The translations under genes were made by a program, and so were the position numbers. A DNA stretch of 64,000 bases, taken from Stutzerimonas kunmingensis (GTDB taxonomy: Bacteria > Pseudomonadota > Gammaproteobacteria > Pseudomonadales > Pseudomonadaceae). The DNA lies in contig NZ_CP090366.1 in assembly GCF_021432085.1 (NCBI RefSeq), positions 1,116,001-1,180,000 of the forward strand. The letters run 5' to 3'. Every line of letters starts with the position of its first letter. The first letter of the stretch is position 1. Of the stretch, positions 28,815 through 39,406 are shown one piece after another. The notes below the pieces were generated by a model, which did no database searches, had not been told where the DNA came from, and saw only the letters and a list, made by a program, of their open reading frames with translations.

Positions 28815-28889
28815 TGGCAGGGGCGGCTGGATTCGAACCAACGCATGCCAGGATCAAAACCTGGTGCCTTACCGCTTGGCGACGCCCCT
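28815..28889 (-). tRNA. tRNA-Gln (anticodon TTG), copy 1
   Basis: Same sequence as the neighbouring copy over all 75 nt, with CCA encoded. The two genes are 52 bases apart and probably transcribed together; ispE lies 19 bases upstream. Confidence 0.97.
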
Positions 28890-28908
28890 GTATCGTACAA
28901 CCTGTGTG

Positions 28909-29769
28909 CTACGCACTCGCTTCCTGCGCCAGTTTTTCAAGGCTTCGGTGCAACATCGAAATGTTACGACCGTGGGCAACGAAACTTGGCAAAGTGTCTG
29001 GAAGTTGGCGGCGGACTTTATCAGCCTCGCCTTCGTTTGGGAAGCTCCCAAACACACAAGCTCCAGTGCCAGTCATGCTTGCCGGAACGAATTTGTTCAA
29101 CAAGCTCAAAGCGTTACGAACTTCTGGATAACGCTTCTCGACTATTGGCTGACAGTCATTATGACCGCCCCCTGCAAGAAGGCTGCGAACTGTAATGGCC
29201 GGGGTATTACGTGTCAACTCTGGGTCGGCAAATATTTCCGCTGTACTAACAGAGACTTGCGGCGCGATTACGAGGAACCATGGTTCGGGCAAATCGACCG
29301 GTTGCAGGCGCTCGCCAACCCCCTCGGCAAATGCTGCCCGGCCGCGTACGAACACCGGTACGTCGGCGCCCAGGGTCAGCCCCAGCGCGGCCAGTTGGTC
29401 TTCGCCCAGGTGCAGTTGCCACAGGTGGTCGAGGCCGAGCAGGGTGGTCGCTGCGTCGGAGCTGCCGCCGCCGATGCCGCCGCCCATGGGCAGACGTTTG
29501 AGCAGGGTGATATCTGCGCCGAGCGAGCAGCTGCTAGCACGCTGCAGCAGGCGCGCTGCACGGACGATCAAGTTGCTGTCGTGATCGACGCCCGGCAGTT
29601 CGGTATGCAGGCGAATCTCGCCGTCAGCACGCAGGCGGAAGCTGAGTTCGTCGCCATGGTCGAGAAACTGGAACAGCGTCTGCAGCTCGTGATAGCCGTC
29701 TGCGCGGCGGCCGACGATATGCAGCATCAGATTGAGTTTGGCCGGTGCCGGCAGGGTCAGCGTCTGCAT
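28909..29769 (-). CDS. ispE: 4-diphosphocytidyl-2-C-methyl-D-erythritol kinase
   Basis: 286 residues, GHMP kinase family. Motifs: substrate-binding [23 protein letters not shown] at the N-terminus, the ATP loop [15 protein letters not shown] (around 95-110), and [10 protein letters not shown] near the C-terminus. A step of the MEP isoprenoid pathway. Its start directly follows the lolB stop, the usual lolB-ispE-tRNA-prs order. Confidence 0.95.
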   Translation of the reverse strand: MQTLTLPAPAKLNLMLHIVGRRADGYHELQTLFQFLDHGDELSFRLRADGEIRLHTELPGVDHDSNLIVRAARLLQRASSCSLGADITLLKRLPMGGGIGGGSSDAATTLLGLDHLWQLHLGEDQLAALGLTLGADVPVFVRGRAAFAEGVGERLQPVDLPEPWFLVIAPQVSVSTAEIFADPELTRNTPAITVRSLLAGGGHNDCQPIVEKRYPEVRNALSLLNKFVPASMTGTGACVFGSFPNEGEADKVRRQLPDTLPSFVAHGRNISMLHRSLEKLAQEASA

Positions 29770-30390
29770 TCAGCGGCCCAGCTGGCGCGCTTGCCAGTCC
29801 TTGACCACCAGGGTGATCTGCAGGTCATGGCCATGCAGGCGGATGCGCTCGGGCAGCGTGAAGCCGTTGTGTTCGCCGTATGCCAGGTAGTCGACCTGCC
29901 AGCCGTCCTGTTCCAGTCGTGCCAGGCGGCTCTCGCTGTCCAGGCTCAGACGGCTGCGGCTGTCCGGCGCAGGCAAGCCACGCACCCACCAGAGCAGGTG
30001 CGATACCGGCAGCTGCCAGCCGAGCTGCGCTTCGACCAGGGCCTCCGGGGATTCGGCTTCGAATCGGCCCTGGCCGGCGACTTCCAGAGATACGGCGTCG
30101 GGGCGGCCGGTCAGGCGGGTGGCGCCTCGGCCCAGGGGGCCGGACAGGCGAATGTCGAAGTAGTCCTGGCGCTGCAGCCAGAACAGTGTGCCGCTGCCGG
30201 ATTCCTGCGGTGCGCGAATGCCGATCTTGCCGCTGATCTGCCAGCCATCGACCGTCGCGACCTGGCTGCGATGCTCTTTCCAGGCGGTGGCATTGCCGGG
30301 GCCTTCAACCGATTCGCGTGGGCCAAGCCCGGCACAGCCAGCAAGCAGGAGGGCCAGGCAGGGAGTAAGAAGGTTTTTCAACAGGGACAT
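29770..30390 (-). CDS. lolB: Outer-membrane lipoprotein LolB
   Basis: 206 residues with a lipoprotein signal peptide whose lipobox is LLLAGC at about residue 19. The body has [32 protein letters not shown] and the [10 protein letters not shown] stretch typical of LolB. It receives lipoproteins from LolA and inserts them in the outer membrane. Three bases separate it from the upstream TPR gene. Confidence 0.94.
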   Translation of the reverse strand: MSLLKNLLTPCLALLLAGCAGLGPRESVEGPGNATAWKEHRSQVATVDGWQISGKIGIRAPQESGSGTLFWLQRQDYFDIRLSGPLGRGATRLTGRPDAVSLEVAGQGRFEAESPEALVEAQLGWQLPVSHLLWWVRGLPAPDSRSRLSLDSESRLARLEQDGWQVDYLAYGEHNGFTLPERIRLHGHDLQITLVVKDWQARQLGR

Positions 30391-30393
30391 GGG

Positions 30394-32121
30394 TCAGGGC
30401 TTCTCCGATCCGGTCAACCGTTTCAGCGTTTCGCGCAGGATCTGGCTGTCCGGTTGTAGTTTGAGTGCCTTCGACCAGACCGCGCGGGCCTCGCTGTGTT
30501 CACCCTGGGCCCAAAGCACCTCGCCCAGGTGCGCGGCGACTTCGTGGTCGGCAAAGCGTTGCAGCGCCTTTCGCAGTAGCGCTTCGGCCTCGGTCAGATT
30601 GCCCAGGCGGAAGTTGACCCAGCCGAGGCTGTCGAGGATCGCCGGGTCGTCGGGGTTGAGCTGGTAGGCCTGCTCGATCAGCTGGAGCGCTTCCTTGTGG
30701 CGATCAGTACGGTCGGCCAGGGTGTAGCCGAGCGCGTTGAGCGCCATGGCGTTGTCCGGCTCACGCTCGATGATGAAGCGCAGGTCGCGTTCCAGTTGCG
30801 CCAGATCGCCGCGCTTTTCCGCAAGCATGGCGCGGGTGTACAGCAGGTTGAGGTCGTCGGGGAAATCGGCAAGCGCCTGCTCCACCAGTTGCCAGCCTTG
30901 CTCGGTGCGGTCCTGCTCGGAGAGCGCTTCGATCTCGATCAGGTACAGCTGGATGGCGTAGTCAGGCTGCTGCTGGCGTGCGTCGGCCAGCACCGCAGAT
31001 GCTTCCTGGTCGCGATTGCCGGAATAGAGCAGCTGGCTCTGCAGCAGCTTCGCTGGCAGGTATTCGTTGCCAGGGCCGACTTGAGCTAGCGCGTCGAGCG
31101 CCTTGGCGTTCTTGTCCATCGCCTGATAGGCACGGCCAAGATTGAAGTAAGCCGCGTCAACGTGGCTGCCGCGTTCGATCAGCTCTTCCAGGTACACGGT
31201 GGCTTCGCGCCAGGCCTCAGCCTCCATGCAGACCAGCGCCATGGAGAAGCGCAGGTCGTCGTCGGTGGGGTGCTGCTGGACCAAGGTGGCGAACTCGCCC
31301 ATGGCGTCTTCCAGGCGCTCCTGTTCCACCAGAAGGCGCGCATAGGTCAGGCGCAGACGCTTGTCCTCGGGGTGCTGGCGCAGGCTTCGCTCGAGCAGCG
31401 GGATCGCTTCGTCGCTGCGTTGCAAGCTGTGCAGCAGGCGTGCTTCGAGCAGGATCGACGGGATCTGCCGCTCCTTGTCCGGCTGCTTCTGCAGCAATGC
31501 CAGTGCTTCCTCGCTGCGATCATCCTGTTGCAGCAGCACGGCCTTGCCGAAGGAGAGCTGTGGATTGTCGGGGTGTTTGACCAACAGCTTGTCGAAGCTT
31601 TGCAACAGGCCGGCGCGGGTGTCCGGGTCGGTTTCCGAGGCCGAAAGGGCGAGGAAATCGAAATGAGTGTCGCCCTGGCCCTGCAGAACCTTCTCCATGA
31701 ACTCGAGCGATTCTTCGTAACGCCCGGCGCGGGCCAGCTGCACGGCTGCGGCGCGCTGCGCGTCGAGACTGTCAGGGGCGTTGCGCGCCCAGATCGTTGC
31801 GGTATCCAGCGCCGCCTGGTCTGCGCCAAGGTATTCGGCGATACGGAATCCGCGTTCGGCGACGCCGGCGTCCTGTGTCGCATGCGCCTGCTGTACGTAA
31901 TTGCCCAGGGCAATGTCGAAGCGGTTGCGCTGGCCGGCAAGCTCTGCGACCAGCAGCGCATAGAGGGATTGGCGACTGAACGAGCCGTACTCTGCCGCGT
32001 CGCTGGCGGAGCTCTCCTGGGCAGCGTCCTCGACCGGCGGACTGCTTTCGGGGGCTTGCTGCGTGAAGGTCTGGCAGCCGCCGATGAACAGCAGGGCGGC
32101 AAGTGCGGCGAGTTTTTTCAT
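30394..32121 (-). CDS. TPR-repeat lipoprotein
   Basis: 575 residues from the ATG at 32121; the longer frame adds 50 residues without a signal. The N-terminus MKKLAALAALLFIGGCQTF has a lipobox (FIGGC). The rest is a series of TPR-like helix pairs, clearest in the last third (GYTLADRTDRHKEALQLIEQ, NPDDPAILDSLGWVNFRLGN, ADHEVAAHLGEVLWAQGEH). It is an outer-membrane-anchored scaffold of unknown partners. Location before lolB and divergent from hemA matches PA4667 of P. aeruginosa (from memory). Confidence 0.88.
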   Translation of the reverse strand: MKKLAALAALLFIGGCQTFTQQAPESSPPVEDAAQESSASDAAEYGSFSRQSLYALLVAELAGQRNRFDIALGNYVQQAHATQDAGVAERGFRIAEYLGADQAALDTATIWARNAPDSLDAQRAAAVQLARAGRYEESLEFMEKVLQGQGDTHFDFLALSASETDPDTRAGLLQSFDKLLVKHPDNPQLSFGKAVLLQQDDRSEEALALLQKQPDKERQIPSILLEARLLHSLQRSDEAIPLLERSLRQHPEDKRLRLTYARLLVEQERLEDAMGEFATLVQQHPTDDDLRFSMALVCMEAEAWREATVYLEELIERGSHVDAAYFNLGRAYQAMDKNAKALDALAQVGPGNEYLPAKLLQSQLLYSGNRDQEASAVLADARQQQPDYAIQLYLIEIEALSEQDRTEQGWQLVEQALADFPDDLNLLYTRAMLAEKRGDLAQLERDLRFIIEREPDNAMALNALGYTLADRTDRHKEALQLIEQAYQLNPDDPAILDSLGWVNFRLGNLTEAEALLRKALQRFADHEVAAHLGEVLWAQGEHSEARAVWSKALKLQPDSQILRETLKRLTGSEKP

Positions 32122-32321
32122 AGGGGAAATGTACGGCTGGTGTGCGGTCGCGGCATGATGACACAAGCCGCAGGTCAAGCCCATGGGCCCCGGGAGGCGC
32201 GCAGGCCGGTTCGGTAGCTGATTGGCAGTACCAATCGAATCCGACAATCGAGGGCAATGGTTGTTCTCCATCTGATGAAGTAGGAGAATTGCGCGCTCTG
32301 TTATCGAATCAGCGATTCTGC

Positions 32322-33590
32322 ATGGCTTTCCTCGCGCTTGGCATTAATCACAAGACCGCTTCGGTGGACGTCCGCGAGCGCGTAGCCTTCACGCCCGACC
32401 AGATGGTCGAGGCTTTGCGGCAACTGTGCCGCGTCACTCCGACCCGCGAAGCGGCGATCCTCTCGACCTGCAATCGCAGCGAGCTGTATCTGCAACAGGA
32501 TCAGGTCGAGGCCGATGCCGTGCTCGCCTGGCTGGCCAATTATCACCGTCTCAGCCTCGACGAGCTCAAGGCATGCGCCTATGTGCATGTCGACGATCAG
32601 GCCGTGCGCCACATGATGCGCGTCGCCTCCGGGCTCGACTCGCTGGTGCTGGGCGAACCGCAGATTCTCGGGCAGATGAAGTCGGCCTATGCGGTCGCCC
32701 GTGAGGCCGGCAGCGTCGGGCCTCTGCTTGGCCGGTTGTTTCAGGCCACCTTCAGCACCGCGAAGACCGTGCGCACCGACACCGCCATCGGCGAGAACCC
32801 GGTTTCGGTGGCGTTTGCCGCGGTCAGTCTGGCGCGGCAGATCTTCAGCAATCTGCAACGCAGCCAGGCCCTGCTGATCGGCGCCGGTGAGACCATCACC
32901 CTGGTCGCGCGCCATCTGCACGAGCAGGGCGTGAAGAAGATCGTGGTCGCCAACCGCACCCTCGAGCGGGCCAGCGCGCTGGCCGCCGAGCTAGGGGCGC
33001 AGGCGATCCTGCTTGCCGATATCCCGGACGAGTTGCACAACAGCGACATCGTCATCAGTTCCACTGCCAGCCAGCTGCCGATTCTCGGCAAGGGCGCGGT
33101 CGAACAGGCGCTGAAGCGACGCAAGCACAAGCCGATGTTCATGGTCGATATCGCTGTGCCGCGGGACATCGAATCGCAGGTCGGCGAGCTGGACGACGTC
33201 TATCTGTACACGGTCGACGATCTGCATGAGGTGGTTGCGGAGAACCTCAAGAGTCGCCAGGGCGCGGCCCAGGCCGCCGAGGAGCTGGTCGCGGCTGGCA
33301 CCGAGGACTTCATGCAGCGCCTGCGCGAGCTGGCCGCAGTTGATGTGCTCAAGGCCTACCGGCAGCACGCCGAGCGCATTCGCGACGACGAGCTGAGCAA
33401 GGCTCAGCGTCTGCTGGCCAATGGGGGCAGCGCCGAGGAGGTTCTCGTCCAGCTCGCCCGTGGCCTGACCAACAAACTGCTGCATGCACCCAGCGTGCAA
33501 CTGAAGAAACTCTCCGCCGAGGGCCGCGTCGAGGCGCTGAGCATGGCCCAGGAACTCTTCGCCCTGCACGAGGGCACGGAAAAACCATGA
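32322..33590 (+). CDS. hemA: Glutamyl-tRNA reductase
   Basis: 422 residues from the ATG at 32322, the Pseudomonas length. Motifs: [31 protein letters not shown] with the catalytic cysteine; [20 protein letters not shown]-binding [11 protein letters not shown]; and the C-terminal dimerisation helices. It commits Glu-tRNA to tetrapyrrole synthesis. Its stop overlaps prfA by ATGA. Confidence 0.96.
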   Translation: MAFLALGINHKTASVDVRERVAFTPDQMVEALRQLCRVTPTREAAILSTCNRSELYLQQDQVEADAVLAWLANYHRLSLDELKACAYVHVDDQAVRHMMRVASGLDSLVLGEPQILGQMKSAYAVAREAGSVGPLLGRLFQATFSTAKTVRTDTAIGENPVSVAFAAVSLARQIFSNLQRSQALLIGAGETITLVARHLHEQGVKKIVVANRTLERASALAAELGAQAILLADIPDELHNSDIVISSTASQLPILGKGAVEQALKRRKHKPMFMVDIAVPRDIESQVGELDDVYLYTVDDLHEVVAENLKSRQGAAQAAEELVAAGTEDFMQRLRELAAVDVLKAYRQHAERIRDDELSKAQRLLANGGSAEEVLVQLARGLTNKLLHAPSVQLKKLSAEGRVEALSMAQELFALHEGTEKP

Positions 33591-34669
33591 AAGCTTCGCT
33601 GCTGAACAAGCTGGACATCCTGCAGGACCGTTTCGAAGAACTCACCGCACTGCTCGGCGACGCCGAAGTCATCAGCGATCAAAGCCGTTTTCGCGCCTAT
33701 TCCCGCGAGTACGCCGAAGTCGAGCCGGTGATCGTCGCCTATCGGCAGCTGTGCAAGGTTCAGCAGCATCTCGAGGGCGCTCAGGCGCTGCTCAAGGACA
33801 GTGATCCCGACATGCGCGAGATGGCCGAGGAGGAGGTTGCCGAAGCCAAGGCCCAGCTCGAGACGCTTGAAGCCAACCTGCAGCGCATGCTGCTGCCCAA
33901 GGACCCCAACGACGGGCGCAACGTGTTCCTCGAGATCCGCGCCGGCACCGGCGGCGACGAGGCGGCGATCTTTGCCGGCGATCTGTTCCGCATGTATTCG
34001 CGCTATGCCGAGAAGCAGGGCTGGCGCGTCGAGATCCTCTCCGAGAGCGAAGGCGAGCACGGCGGCTACAAGGAAGTGATTTCCCGCGTCGAGGGCGACA
34101 ACGTCTACGCCAAGCTCAAGTTCGAATCCGGCGCGCACCGCGTGCAGCGCGTGCCGGAGACCGAATCCCAGGGACGCATTCACACCTCCGCCTGCACCGT
34201 GGCGGTGTTACCGGAGCCGGATGAGCAGGCGGCGGTGGAGATCAATCCGGCCGAGCTGCGTATCGACACCTATCGCTCCTCCGGCGCCGGCGGTCAGCAC
34301 GTCAACAAGACCGACTCAGCGATTCGTATCACGCACCTGCCCACTGGCATTGTGGTCGAGTGTCAGGAAGAGCGTTCGCAGCACAAGAACCGCGCCAAGG
34401 CCATGGCCTGGCTCGCCGCCAAGCTGCAGGACCGCCAGGACGCCGCGGCGCACAAGGAAATCTCCGAGACGCGCAAGTTGCTGGTCGGCTCCGGGGATCG
34501 CTCCGAACGTATCCGTACCTACAATTTCCCCCAAGGCCGGGTCACCGACCATCGCGTCAACCTGACGCTGTATTCGCTCAACGAAGTGATCGGCGGCGCC
34601 GTGGAGCAGGTCATCGAGCCGCTGTTGCAGGAATACCAGGCCGACCAGCTGGCCGCGCTGGGCGACTGA
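33587..34669 (+). CDS. prfA: Peptide chain release factor 1
   Basis: 360 residues. The catalytic GGQ sits in [15 protein letters not shown] (about residue 235); the stop-codon tripeptide region is [15 protein letters not shown] (around 185-200). Reads UAA/UAG. Overlaps hemA by 4 bases and is followed by its own methylase gene prmC. Confidence 0.97.
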   Translation: MKASLLNKLDILQDRFEELTALLGDAEVISDQSRFRAYSREYAEVEPVIVAYRQLCKVQQHLEGAQALLKDSDPDMREMAEEEVAEAKAQLETLEANLQRMLLPKDPNDGRNVFLEIRAGTGGDEAAIFAGDLFRMYSRYAEKQGWRVEILSESEGEHGGYKEVISRVEGDNVYAKLKFESGAHRVQRVPETESQGRIHTSACTVAVLPEPDEQAAVEINPAELRIDTYRSSGAGGQHVNKTDSAIRITHLPTGIVVECQEERSQHKNRAKAMAWLAAKLQDRQDAAAHKEISETRKLLVGSGDRSERIRTYNFPQGRVTDHRVNLTLYSLNEVIGGAVEQVIEPLLQEYQADQLAALGD

Positions 34670-34703
34670 TCCTTTTCGCTGCGCACCGCGCTAAGAGCAC
34701 CTC

Positions 34704-35531
34704 ATGCCAACCATCGAGTCCCTGCTGCAAAGTGCCGATCTGCCGGACTCGCCGAGCGCCAGGCTGGATGCCGAATGGTTGCTCGCGGCCGCCCTGAACA
34801 AGTCGACCAGCTATCTGCGCACCTGGCCGGAGCGCGAGGTGCCGGCAGAGTGTGCCGAGCGCTTTGCTGCTGATCTCGCACGGAGGCGTCAGGGTGAACC
34901 GGTCGCCTACATCCTCGGGCGCCAGGGCTTCTGGAGTCTGGAACTTGAAGTGGCAGCGGATACGCTGATCCCCCGGCCTGACACCGAACTGCTGGTGGAG
35001 ACCGCGCTGCAGCTGCTCTCCGCTGCACCGGCCCGGGTGCTCGATCTGGGCACCGGCACCGGCGCGATTGCGCTGGCTCTGGCGACCGAGCGGCCGGCGT
35101 GGCAGGTCTGCGGTGTGGACCGTATCGAGGCCGCCGTGAGGCTGGCTGAGCGCAACCGGCTGCGGCTCGGACTGCACAACGCTGCGTTCACCCTGAGCGA
35201 CTGGTTTGCCGGTCTGAACGGCGAGCGGTTCCAGATGATCGTCAGCAACCCACCCTATATTCCGGCCAGCGACCCGCACCTGCTGCAGGGCGATGTCCGC
35301 TTCGAGCCGCAGAGTGCGCTGATCGCGGGTGCGGATGGCCTGGACGACATCCGCACGATCATCGCCCAGGCGGCGGCGCACCTGCAGTCGGGTGGCTGGT
35401 TGCTGCTGGAGCACGGTTACGATCAGGCTGAGGCGGTGCGCATGCTTTTGCTTTCCCGCGGTTTCGAGGATGTGCAAAGCCGGCTCGATCTGGGTGGGCA
35501 TGAGCGCATCAGCCTTGGCCGCCTGCCATGA
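34704..35531 (+). CDS. prmC: Release factor glutamine methyltransferase
   Basis: 275 residues. An N-terminal helical domain is followed by a SAM-binding Rossmann fold (VLDLGTGTGAIALALA) and the NPPY motif in IVSNPPYIPASD that holds the target glutamine. It methylates the GGQ glutamine of RF1/RF2. The hemA-prfA-prmC order is standard. Confidence 0.95.
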   Translation: MPTIESLLQSADLPDSPSARLDAEWLLAAALNKSTSYLRTWPEREVPAECAERFAADLARRRQGEPVAYILGRQGFWSLELEVAADTLIPRPDTELLVETALQLLSAAPARVLDLGTGTGAIALALATERPAWQVCGVDRIEAAVRLAERNRLRLGLHNAAFTLSDWFAGLNGERFQMIVSNPPYIPASDPHLLQGDVRFEPQSALIAGADGLDDIRTIIAQAAAHLQSGGWLLLEHGYDQAEAVRMLLLSRGFEDVQSRLDLGGHERISLGRLP

Positions 35532-35553
35532 TTGCGTTTTGTGAGGTGCTTGG

Positions 35554-36309
35554 ATGCTGAGTGACGAAGAGCTGCTGCGCTACAGCCGGCAGATCCTGCT
35601 CAAGCAGGTCGATATCGACGGCCAGTTGCGCCTCAAGCAGAGTCGCGTGCTGATCGTCGGGCTTGGCGGGTTGGGCTCGCCGGTAGCGCTCTATCTGGCG
35701 GCCGCTGGTGTCGGTGAGCTGCACCTGGCCGACTTCGATGCGCTGGATCTGACCAATCTGCAGCGGCAGATCGCTCACGACACACCCTCGCTTGGCCTGC
35801 ACAAGGTCGACTCGGCCATGGCCCGGCTGGGGGCGCTGAACCCCCATGTACAGCTGGTGCCGTATCGCAGCGGGTTGGACGCCGATTCCCTGGATGCGGC
35901 AGTGGAGCGGGTCGATCTGGTGCTCGATTGCACGGACAACTTCGGCATTCGCGAAGCGGTGAACGCCGCATGCGTGAAAGCGAAAAAGCCGCTGGTCAGC
36001 GGCGCGGCGATCCGTCTTGAGGGGCAGCTTTCGGTGTTCGATGCGCGAGTCGAAACGAGCCCCTGCTACCACTGCCTCTATGGGCACGGTAGCGAAGCCG
36101 AGCTGACCTGCAGCGAAGCCGGTGTAGTGGGGCCGCTGGTGGGCATGGTTGGCAGCCTGCAGGCGTTGGAAGCGCTCAAGCTGCTGGTTGGCTTCGGCGA
36201 GCCGCTGATTGGTCGACTGTTACTGATCGATGCGCTGTCCAGTCGCTTCCGTGAGTTGCGGGTCAAGCGCGATCCACATTGCGCGGTGTGTGGCGCAAGC
36301 CATGGCTGA
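35554..36309 (+). CDS. moeB: ThiF/MoeB-family adenylyltransferase
   Basis: 251 residues, E1-like fold. The nucleotide loop is [22 protein letters not shown], followed by [15 protein letters not shown]. Two CxxC pairs (CYHC around 170 and CAVC near the C-terminus) form the structural zinc site. It adenylates the C-terminal glycine of MoaD or ThiS. Position after prmC matches the gene called moeB in Pseudomonas; the choice between MoaD and ThiS as partner is not resolved by sequence. Confidence 0.88.
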   Translation: MLSDEELLRYSRQILLKQVDIDGQLRLKQSRVLIVGLGGLGSPVALYLAAAGVGELHLADFDALDLTNLQRQIAHDTPSLGLHKVDSAMARLGALNPHVQLVPYRSGLDADSLDAAVERVDLVLDCTDNFGIREAVNAACVKAKKPLVSGAAIRLEGQLSVFDARVETSPCYHCLYGHGSEAELTCSEAGVVGPLVGMVGSLQALEALKLLVGFGEPLIGRLLLIDALSSRFRELRVKRDPHCAVCGASHG

Positions 36310-37096
36310 CTGCGCAGCACCGGTCGGCGTCTTCGACTCCGGAGTAGGCGGGCTCTCGGTGCTGCGTGAGATCCGGCAGCGCCTGCCGCATGAGTCGCTG
36401 CTCTATCTCGCCGACAGCGCCCATGTCCCCTATGGCGAAAAGAGCCCGGACTACATCCGTGAGCGCTGCCGTGTCATTGCGGACTTTTTTGTCGAGAAGG
36501 GCGCGAAGGCGCTGGTGGTGGCCTGCAATACCGCGACCGCCGCTGGGGTCACCGAATTGCGCGAGCTGTATCCGCGATTGCCGATCATCGCCATGGAACC
36601 GGCCGTCAAGCCCGCCGCCCAGGCTACGCGGAGTGGTGTCGTCGGCGTGCTGGCGACAACCGGAACGCTGAAGAGCGCCCGCTTTGCCGCGTTGCTCGAT
36701 CGCTTTGCCGCAGATGTGCGGGTGATCACTCAGCCGTGCCCCGGCTTGGTCGAGCGCATCGAGGCAGGCGATCTGAACAGTGCCGAAACGCGCGCCATGC
36801 TGATGGCGTGGGTCGGGCCGCTGCTGGCACAAGGCTGCGACACGCTGATTCTGGGTTGCACGCATTATCCCTTTATAAGGCCGCTGCTCAGCGAGCTACT
36901 GCCTGGAACCGTCCGCCTGATTGATACCGGAGCAGCCGTCGCGCGACACTTGCGCGATCTGCTGGCGGAGCGCCATCTGCTCGCCAGCGGGGTGGCCTCC
37001 GAGCGTTTCTATTGCAGCGGCGATCCGCGGCGAATGGCCAGCGTGTTGCCTATACTTTGGGGCGAAAACGCGAAAGTCGAGTTTTTTCCCCGCTAG
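36302..37096 (+). CDS. murI: Glutamate racemase
   Basis: 264 residues from the ATG at 36302, overlapping the moeB end by 8 bases. Motifs: [16 protein letters not shown], the first catalytic cysteine in VVACNTATA, and the second in [11 protein letters not shown]. Supplies D-glutamate for peptidoglycan. Confidence 0.95.
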   Translation: MADCAAPVGVFDSGVGGLSVLREIRQRLPHESLLYLADSAHVPYGEKSPDYIRERCRVIADFFVEKGAKALVVACNTATAAGVTELRELYPRLPIIAMEPAVKPAAQATRSGVVGVLATTGTLKSARFAALLDRFAADVRVITQPCPGLVERIEAGDLNSAETRAMLMAWVGPLLAQGCDTLILGCTHYPFIRPLLSELLPGTVRLIDTGAAVARHLRDLLAERHLLASGVASERFYCSGDPRRMASVLPILWGENAKVEFFPR

Positions 37097-37177
37097 GAAC
37101 TCCAAGCGCAGTGGGGTTTCTCAAATATGCTGGCACCAAAAAACCAAACAAATGCAGTGTTTGATAAGGAAGTTCTC

Positions 37178-37696
37178 ATGAAAAAACTGTTCTCCCTGGC
37201 TGCAGTGGCGGCACTCTCTGTAGGTTCGATGGCGGCTGCCCACGCCGTAGACTTTACCGTTGCGGTCGGCCAGACGGACGAGTCGACCATGACCTATCGC
37301 CTGGGTGCGCAATTCGATTTCGGCACCAGCTGGTTCCAGACCAGCGTGGGCCGACTGACCGGCTACTGGGATGCTGGTTATACCTACTGGGAGGGCGACG
37401 AGTCGTCGAGCAATCACAGCATTTCGCTGGCCCCGGTCTTCGTCTACGAGTTCGCTGGTGAATCGGTTAAACCCTATGTCGAGGCAGGCATCGGCGTCGC
37501 GGCGTTCGAGAGCACCGAGGTCGAGGGCAATCGTCTGGGTTCGTCTTTCCAGTTCGAGGATCGGATCGGTGCAGGCCTGCGTTTCGCCGGTGGCCACGAA
37601 GTGGGCGTGCGCGCAATCCACTATTCCAACGCCGGCATCAAGAAGCCGAACGATGGTGTCGAAAGCTACGCCTTGCATTACCGGATGGCCTTCTAA
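37178..37696 (+). CDS. pagL: Lipid A 3-O-deacylase PagL
   Basis: 172 residues from the ATG at 37178. The signal peptide ends AHA-VDF (about residue 23); the mature part is a small beta-barrel ending in YRMAF with the terminal Phe. The catalytic triad is visible with the exact spacing of the P. aeruginosa enzyme: H148 and S150 in AIHYSNAGIKKP and E162 in GVESYAL (offset 22 from the mature H126/S128/E140 numbering). It removes the 3-O acyl chain of lipid A in the outer membrane. It follows murI, as in P. aeruginosa. Confidence 0.93.
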   Translation: MKKLFSLAAVAALSVGSMAAAHAVDFTVAVGQTDESTMTYRLGAQFDFGTSWFQTSVGRLTGYWDAGYTYWEGDESSSNHSISLAPVFVYEFAGESVKPYVEAGIGVAAFESTEVEGNRLGSSFQFEDRIGAGLRFAGGHEVGVRAIHYSNAGIKKPNDGVESYALHYRMAF

Positions 37697-37753
37697 GCAG
37701 GTCGTCCCGAGGTGCTGCAGGGCGGTTCGCCAGCCCTGCACTGCCGATAGTGT

Positions 37754-38065
37754 TCAGCCATATGCCGTGGCGCTGCCCTTGCGCTCTTCGTGGCAATCCT
37801 CTGACCCCAGTTCGAACTCCCTGCAGATCAATGGGCGGTTTTCGTAGATCGTGCAGCGCATGCTGTCCCGATCAAGCGCCGCGCACCAGCCATCCTCCAG
37901 GCGCAGCATGACTTCGCCGCCCCAGCTGTCGGTGTCGATATAGCGCTGCGGAACGCCGGTATCGCTGAACAGCAACACTTCGAGTCGACAGCAGCAGGCC
38001 GCGCAGGTGGCGCAGCTCACGCTGGTGTCTTCGAGTTGTTGGTGGGGAATGGTCGAATCGTTCAT
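37754..38065 (-). CDS. YkgJ-family cysteine-cluster protein
   Basis: 103 residues. The cluster CATCAACCCRLE near residues 18-29 and the later GWCAALDRDSMRCTIYENRPLICREF match the zinc/iron-chelating YkgJ (UPF0153) family. Biochemical role unknown. A separate leftward gene between pagL and uraA. Confidence 0.85.
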   Translation of the reverse strand: MNDSTIPHQQLEDTSVSCATCAACCCRLEVLLFSDTGVPQRYIDTDSWGGEVMLRLEDGWCAALDRDSMRCTIYENRPLICREFELGSEDCHEERKGSATAYG

Positions 38066-38144
38066 CGCGCCAGTCTAGTCGATACGCTCGACCGGGCGCC
38101 CACTCAGGGCGCCGAGTGGTGGCACCAAAGCCGGTGTCACGCTT

Positions 38145-39404
38145 TTACAGCTCCTCGTTCAACTGCTTGTTGCGCCAACCATCCCCGCCGGGAAGCAGGA
38201 GGTTGAGCAGCAGGGCGATGATCGCGCACAGCGAAATGCCGGACAGGGTGAATTCACCGTAGCCGAATGCCATGCCGCCGATGCCGAACACCAGCGTCAC
38301 CGAAACGATGATGAGGTTGCGTGCCTCGGACAGGTCGACCTGATGACGAATCAACGTGCTCAGACCCACCACGGCAATCGAGCCGAACAGCAGACAGAGA
38401 ATGCCACCCATCACCGGAACCGGAATGCTCAGCAAGCCGGCGCCGAATTTGCCGATGAAGGCCAGGGCGATGGCGAATACCGCCGCCCAGGTCATGATCT
38501 TCGGGTTGTAGTTCTTGGTCAGCATCACCGCGCCGGTCACTTCGGCATAGGTGGTATTCGGCGGGCCGCCGAAAAGGCCGGCTGCCGAGGTGGCCACGCC
38601 ATCGCCCAGTAGCGTGCGGTGCAAGCCTGGCTTCTTGACGTAGTTGTTGCCTGTCACGCTGCCGATGGCCACCACGCCGCCGATATGCTCGATGGCCGGT
38701 GCCAGGGCGACCGGCACCATGAACAGGATGGCGCCGATATTGAACTCCGGTGCGACGAAGTTCGGCATCGCTAGCCAGGGTGCGGCCGCGATACCGCTGG
38801 TATCCACCACGCCGAAAGCAAACGACAGCCCGTAGCCGACCGCAACGCCGGCGAGAATCGGTACCAGGCGAAACAAGCCCTTGCCCAGCACCGCCACGAG
38901 CAGGGTCGTGACAAGTGCCGGCATCGAGATCAGCATCGCCGTCTGGTAGGGGATCAACTGGGCGCTGCCATCTCCAGCCTTGCCCATGGCCATGTTCACC
39001 GCCACAGGTGACAGCGCCAGACCGATCGAAATGATCACTGGGGCGATGACCACTGGCGGCAGCAGGCGATCGATGAAGCCGGGGCCCTTCAGGCGCACCG
39101 CGAAGCCGAGCAGCATGTAGACAAGTCCGGCAGCGACCACGCCACCCATGACCGCCGGCAGGCCGAACTCACCCTTAGCCGCAATGATCGGTGCGATAAA
39201 GGCGAAGCTGGATGCCAGGAATACCGGCACCTGACGCCGCGTGATCAGCTGGAACAGCAGGGTGCCAAGGCCGGCGGTAAACAGCGCTACGTTGGGGTCC
39301 ATGCCGGTGATCAGCGGCATCAGTACCAGGGCGCCGAAGGCCACGAACAGCATCTGTGCGCCGGCCAGTACCTGCCGGCCAAGCGGCTCGTCGGTATGCG
39401 ACAT
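38145..39404 (-). CDS. uraA: Uracil-xanthine permease (NCS2 family)
   Basis: 419 residues, hydrophobic, with about 12-14 membrane helices. Motifs: AGAQMLFVAFGALVLMPLIT, FAFIAPIIAAKGEFG, the NAT signature region AIEHIGGVVAIGSVTGNNY and GDGVATSAAGLFGGPPNTTYAE. Imports uracil by proton symport. Its start is 2 bases after the upp stop, a salvage operon. Confidence 0.94.
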   Translation of the reverse strand: MSHTDEPLGRQVLAGAQMLFVAFGALVLMPLITGMDPNVALFTAGLGTLLFQLITRRQVPVFLASSFAFIAPIIAAKGEFGLPAVMGGVVAAGLVYMLLGFAVRLKGPGFIDRLLPPVVIAPVIISIGLALSPVAVNMAMGKAGDGSAQLIPYQTAMLISMPALVTTLLVAVLGKGLFRLVPILAGVAVGYGLSFAFGVVDTSGIAAAPWLAMPNFVAPEFNIGAILFMVPVALAPAIEHIGGVVAIGSVTGNNYVKKPGLHRTLLGDGVATSAAGLFGGPPNTTYAEVTGAVMLTKNYNPKIMTWAAVFAIALAFIGKFGAGLLSIPVPVMGGILCLLFGSIAVVGLSTLIRHQVDLSEARNLIIVSVTLVFGIGGMAFGYGEFTLSGISLCAIIALLLNLLLPGGDGWRNKQLNEEL

Positions 39405-39406
39405 GC

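Noticed and set aside
36302-36309. Eight-base overlap of moeB and murI as a frameshift signal
   Set aside because: Both frames are complete with normal family ends; a simple translational-coupling overlap.
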